Source: Ypsolopha sequella (Eukaryota; Arthropoda; Insecta; Lepidoptera; Ypsolophidae). Taken from it: a DNA stretch of 64,000 nucleotides. The DNA lies in contig OW204005.1 in assembly GCA_934047225.1 (NCBI GenBank), forward strand, positions 20,716,396-20,780,395, read 5' to 3'. The position numbers and the translations under genes are program-made. The notes below the pieces were generated by a model. The model worked only from the letters and a program-made list of their open reading frames with translations, did no database searches and was not told the DNA's origin. Each line of letters begins with the position of its first letter. Position 1 is the stretch's first letter. Of the stretch, positions 61,478 through 64,000 are shown piece by piece.

Positions 61478-63439
61478 ATGTCTTACCCAAAATTTACATA
61501 TTATGATGACATTTTTGAAGCAAACGATAACAAGGAGCTTTTAGCAAAAACAACACTTCTAAATATAAAGCTACAAACAGTTTTTCAAGATGACTCCTAT
61601 CTAAATATTGCACACATTAACGCCCAAAGTATAGTATCGGATCATACTGTATTAACTGCTACCTTTTCCAATGTCAATGTGCATGCCGTTTTAGTTTCAG
61701 AGACATTTCTTATTAATACAGATAAAAAGGAAGACTACGAGTTAGAAAATTTCAAAATTTATCCTTCTCCAAAAAAGATCGTTAAGGAACGCAAAGGTGG
61801 CGGTGTTTGCATTTATATACGCAATAATTATAATATACAATGTGAAGAATTAAAACGATCCTCAGACGAACTTAATTTCGAATATTTGTTTTTGAAAATC
61901 GTTTTTAATAAAACGGAAGTGCTTCTTGGAGTGGTATACTCTCCTCCGAAAAATGATTATTTTGATGAATTTAAATCAATATTGGAAGTTCTGAAGACTG
62001 GTGACGAACATGTTATTTTAATGGGAGATTTAAACACCTGTTTTTTGAACGACAGAGAAAAGGGAAGGCGTAATAAGTTAAAAAATGTCTTAAAAGATCT
62101 TGTTGTGCTCATTGATTTGAAGTTTCCTAAAGCCACTCATTATGATCAGGGGAGTCCTTCTCTTATTGACTTAGCCATTGTGTCCAAAAAAGAGAAAGTT
62201 GCTGCCTTTGGTCAATTCACGGCACCCTTTTCATATCACGACTTGATTTTTTTGGTGTACGAAGCGGAACCGAATAGAAACAAATATTCTGCGAATTTCA
62301 CACAAGATGCGATTAAAAGTGGCTCACATCCATGGTTAACTGAAGATGACTATAAAAACATGGCTAAGCTAGATATAAAAAAAATAGAAAGGAAAAATGA
62401 TCTAATTCAATTTCATCAAAAGCACGATCAATATCAAAAATTGTGGGATTCTTGTAGACAGGATTTAAAAGAAACAAAATCTATCTACATGAAAAATAAT
62501 ACTCCCATGAAGAGGTACTGTAGTCAACCTAACACACCCATACAAGGAAATAAATCTTTAACATCTTTGGAAGATGCCGATTCGAAACAGATAACGCCAG
62601 TTTTAGACAAAATCTTACCTAATGACGACAGTATGGAAACAGATTTCCAAACAGCAGGCCCATCCAATATCAATAACCCGCAAACAAGCCAGAGAAAAGG
62701 AGTTAGAGCACCTATTGAGCAGCAGCCTATGCAAACTGATCAATTGGAAGAAATGAGTCAATCAAATGCCGTATTTTTAAATGGTAGCACCGAACAGATA
62801 TATTATCCATCTACTGGTCGAGAGCATACCTTTGTTGATACGTCAAAAACTGACCTTCATGTTGCAGTGATAGCGACTCCACCACAAGATTTCAACACAG
62901 AGCAAGCGCACCGATTGAGAGAAGCTATTAAGGAGAAGGTCTTTGAAGACGCCCGAAAAGCCAGTACCTCAGTTCAGCCAGCATTTGCACCGGCCTTCCA
63001 AGGTGAAGCCTACCTTCTTGATGGTGCACTATGTCTCTGTTGCGAGAACGTAGAAACCCTGACGTGGCTAGAAACCACTGTGCGAAGTCTACAACCTCCG
63101 GTTCTTGACGCCCAACTTAAAGTCGTTCGTCAAGTCGATGTCCTAAAAACCAAGGTGGTTCTGATCGTCCCAGAATACAATGGAGACTTATGGACGCTCC
63201 GCAAAATACTAGAGGCCCAAAACACGGGGTACAATATAAAATCCTGGACTATTTATAGTGTAAAGCGGCATGGTTACCAGGATCAGCATGTGTTATTGAC
63301 CATCGGCATACCCAAAACGGAGCTGCCTGAACTAAGGAAACGTGGCGGTAGAGTCGCGTTTGGTGTTGGCTCTATTTACGTGAAATTCTCTAATGAAATT
63401 CCAGACGTCCACATCGATGCAATGACACTTGGTGATTAG
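61478..63439 (+). CDS. Copy B, endonuclease-DUF4780 fusion in one open frame
   Basis: I choose the ATG at 61478 (MSYPKF), not 61346, because it aligns with copy A and the earlier codons match A's leader; this gives 653 aa. Residues about 35-265 form an AP-type endonuclease fold: Asn48 (INAQSI), Glu75 (VSETF), GVVYSPP, Asp184 and Asn186 (MGDLN), Asp231 (LIDLAIVS) and His254 (SYHD). The usual Asp before that His is Tyr. HPWLTED follows, then a Lys/Gln/Thr-rich linker to about 455. The DUF4780-like domain runs about 460-638 (LCLCCEN, TLTWL, VLIVPEYNG, YNIKSWTIYSVKR, AFGVGSIYVKF). The frame stops at GD-TAG where copy A has a Lys codon, losing A's acidic tail; homologous but decayed sequence continues to about 63560. 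No reverse transcriptase is present. Confidence 0.7.
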   Translation: MSYPKFTYYDDIFEANDNKELLAKTTLLNIKLQTVFQDDSYLNIAHINAQSIVSDHTVLTATFSNVNVHAVLVSETFLINTDKKEDYELENFKIYPSPKKIVKERKGGGVCIYIRNNYNIQCEELKRSSDELNFEYLFLKIVFNKTEVLLGVVYSPPKNDYFDEFKSILEVLKTGDEHVILMGDLNTCFLNDREKGRRNKLKNVLKDLVVLIDLKFPKATHYDQGSPSLIDLAIVSKKEKVAAFGQFTAPFSYHDLIFLVYEAEPNRNKYSANFTQDAIKSGSHPWLTEDDYKNMAKLDIKKIERKNDLIQFHQKHDQYQKLWDSCRQDLKETKSIYMKNNTPMKRYCSQPNTPIQGNKSLTSLEDADSKQITPVLDKILPNDDSMETDFQTAGPSNINNPQTSQRKGVRAPIEQQPMQTDQLEEMSQSNAVFLNGSTEQIYYPSTGREHTFVDTSKTDLHVAVIATPPQDFNTEQAHRLREAIKEKVFEDARKASTSVQPAFAPAFQGEAYLLDGALCLCCENVETLTWLETTVRSLQPPVLDAQLKVVRQVDVLKTKVVLIVPEYNGDLWTLRKILEAQNTGYNIKSWTIYSVKRHGYQDQHVLLTIGIPKTELPELRKRGGRVAFGVGSIYVKFSNEIPDVHIDAMTLGD

Positions 63440-63739
63440 ACAATTGCAACAACGTCATCAATTAATGTATCATCGCATCGTCCTTTACACCGGAATATAT
63501 CAACGATGTTCCAAAACAATTTCCATGTATAGATTTGAACTAAGAATCTTCATCGGAAGCAGTGTATGGTTGGTCTAGTAATTATCGGTGAGGCTATAAA
63601 AGAACCAACAATAATTGGGGCTCCAATTAATTTTGTTGTGTTGTTAATAACTCATCTAATCATCTAATGATGTGGGAATAAATATTACCGTAGTACTTTT
63701 ATTCTTTAAGTTATCGATATTAGCGTAGTAAAAACAAAA

Positions 63740-64000
63740 AACCGGCCAAGTGCGAGTCGGACTCGCGGACGAAGGGTCCCGTACCATTACTATAAAAACG
63801 GCAAAAAAAACATGTCTGTTGTATAGAAGGCCCCTTAAATATTTATTTTATTCTGTTTTTTAGTATTTGTTGTTATAGCGGCAACAGAAATACATCATCT
63901 GTGAAAATTTCAACTGTCTTACGATCACGGTTCATGAGATACAGCCTGGTGACAGACGGACAGAGGGACAGACATACGGACAGACAGACGGACAGCGGAG
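63740..64000 (+). repeat. Lepidopteran repeat, running off the window end
   Basis: It opens with aaccggccaagtgcgagtcg, continues with the cgaagggtcccgtaccatta block and closes, as far as seen, with gacagacggacagcggag. It is the most complete copy of this family in the window. Confidence 0.65.

Overview
The window looks like a piece of a lepidopteran (moth or butterfly) nuclear genome. It is AT-rich, its host genes have short exons with GT-AG introns, and it carries repeat families I recognise from Lepidoptera: RTE LINEs of the endonuclease-reverse transcriptase type, the repeat opening with 'ccggccaagtgcgagt', and many short inverted-repeat elements. The assignment rests on recognition, not a search.

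Host genes are few. A complete four-exon GMC-family FAD oxidoreductase (620 aa) runs on the minus strand from 24224 to 9077. One of its introns is 11.4 kb and full of transposons, including an RTE LINE with both ORFs open. A paralogue starts on the plus strand at 46572; its first two coding exons are visible, and its next intron holds a 9.7-kb BEL/Pao element. The two paralogues diverge head to head about 22 kb apart. The complete one has lost both residues expected at the GMC catalytic positions.

The most unusual content is a two-domain protein seen twice: minus strand 35268-33040 and plus strand 61478-63439. An AP-type endonuclease domain resembling LINE endonucleases is joined to a domain I read as DUF4780, with no reverse transcriptase. 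One copy is a single open frame lacking its C-terminal tail. In the other the halves are in frame but separated by one TAA. The copies share about 300 bp upstream. A LINE at 49.5-53.8 kb has a related endonuclease, including the segment just after it.

Layout. 1.3-7.75 kb: a head-to-tail dimer of a THAP-domain (P-like) DNA transposon inside one pair of 8-bp target duplications. 9-24 kb: the GMC gene and its intronic transposons, hairpins and minisatellites. 24-33 kb: fragments of a Crypton-type recombinase and an RLE-type LINE, fold-back elements (one with a perfect 74-bp-arm palindrome), TTAA-flanked MITEs and a SINE-like family. 33-38 kb: endonuclease-DUF4780 copy A and a PIN-like nuclease ORF between inverted repeats. 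39.4 kb: a tRNA-like sequence. 41-46 kb: decayed RTE copies inside a 'gtgcggtcc'-rich element. 46.5-57.1 kb: the second GMC gene with a BEL/Pao element, which contains a LINE, which contains a 187-bp insert. 57-64 kb: MITEs, endonuclease-DUF4780 copy B and a final repeat.

Most of the DNA is transposon-derived. Apart from the two GMC genes and possibly the endonuclease-DUF4780 pair, nothing looks like a working host gene.
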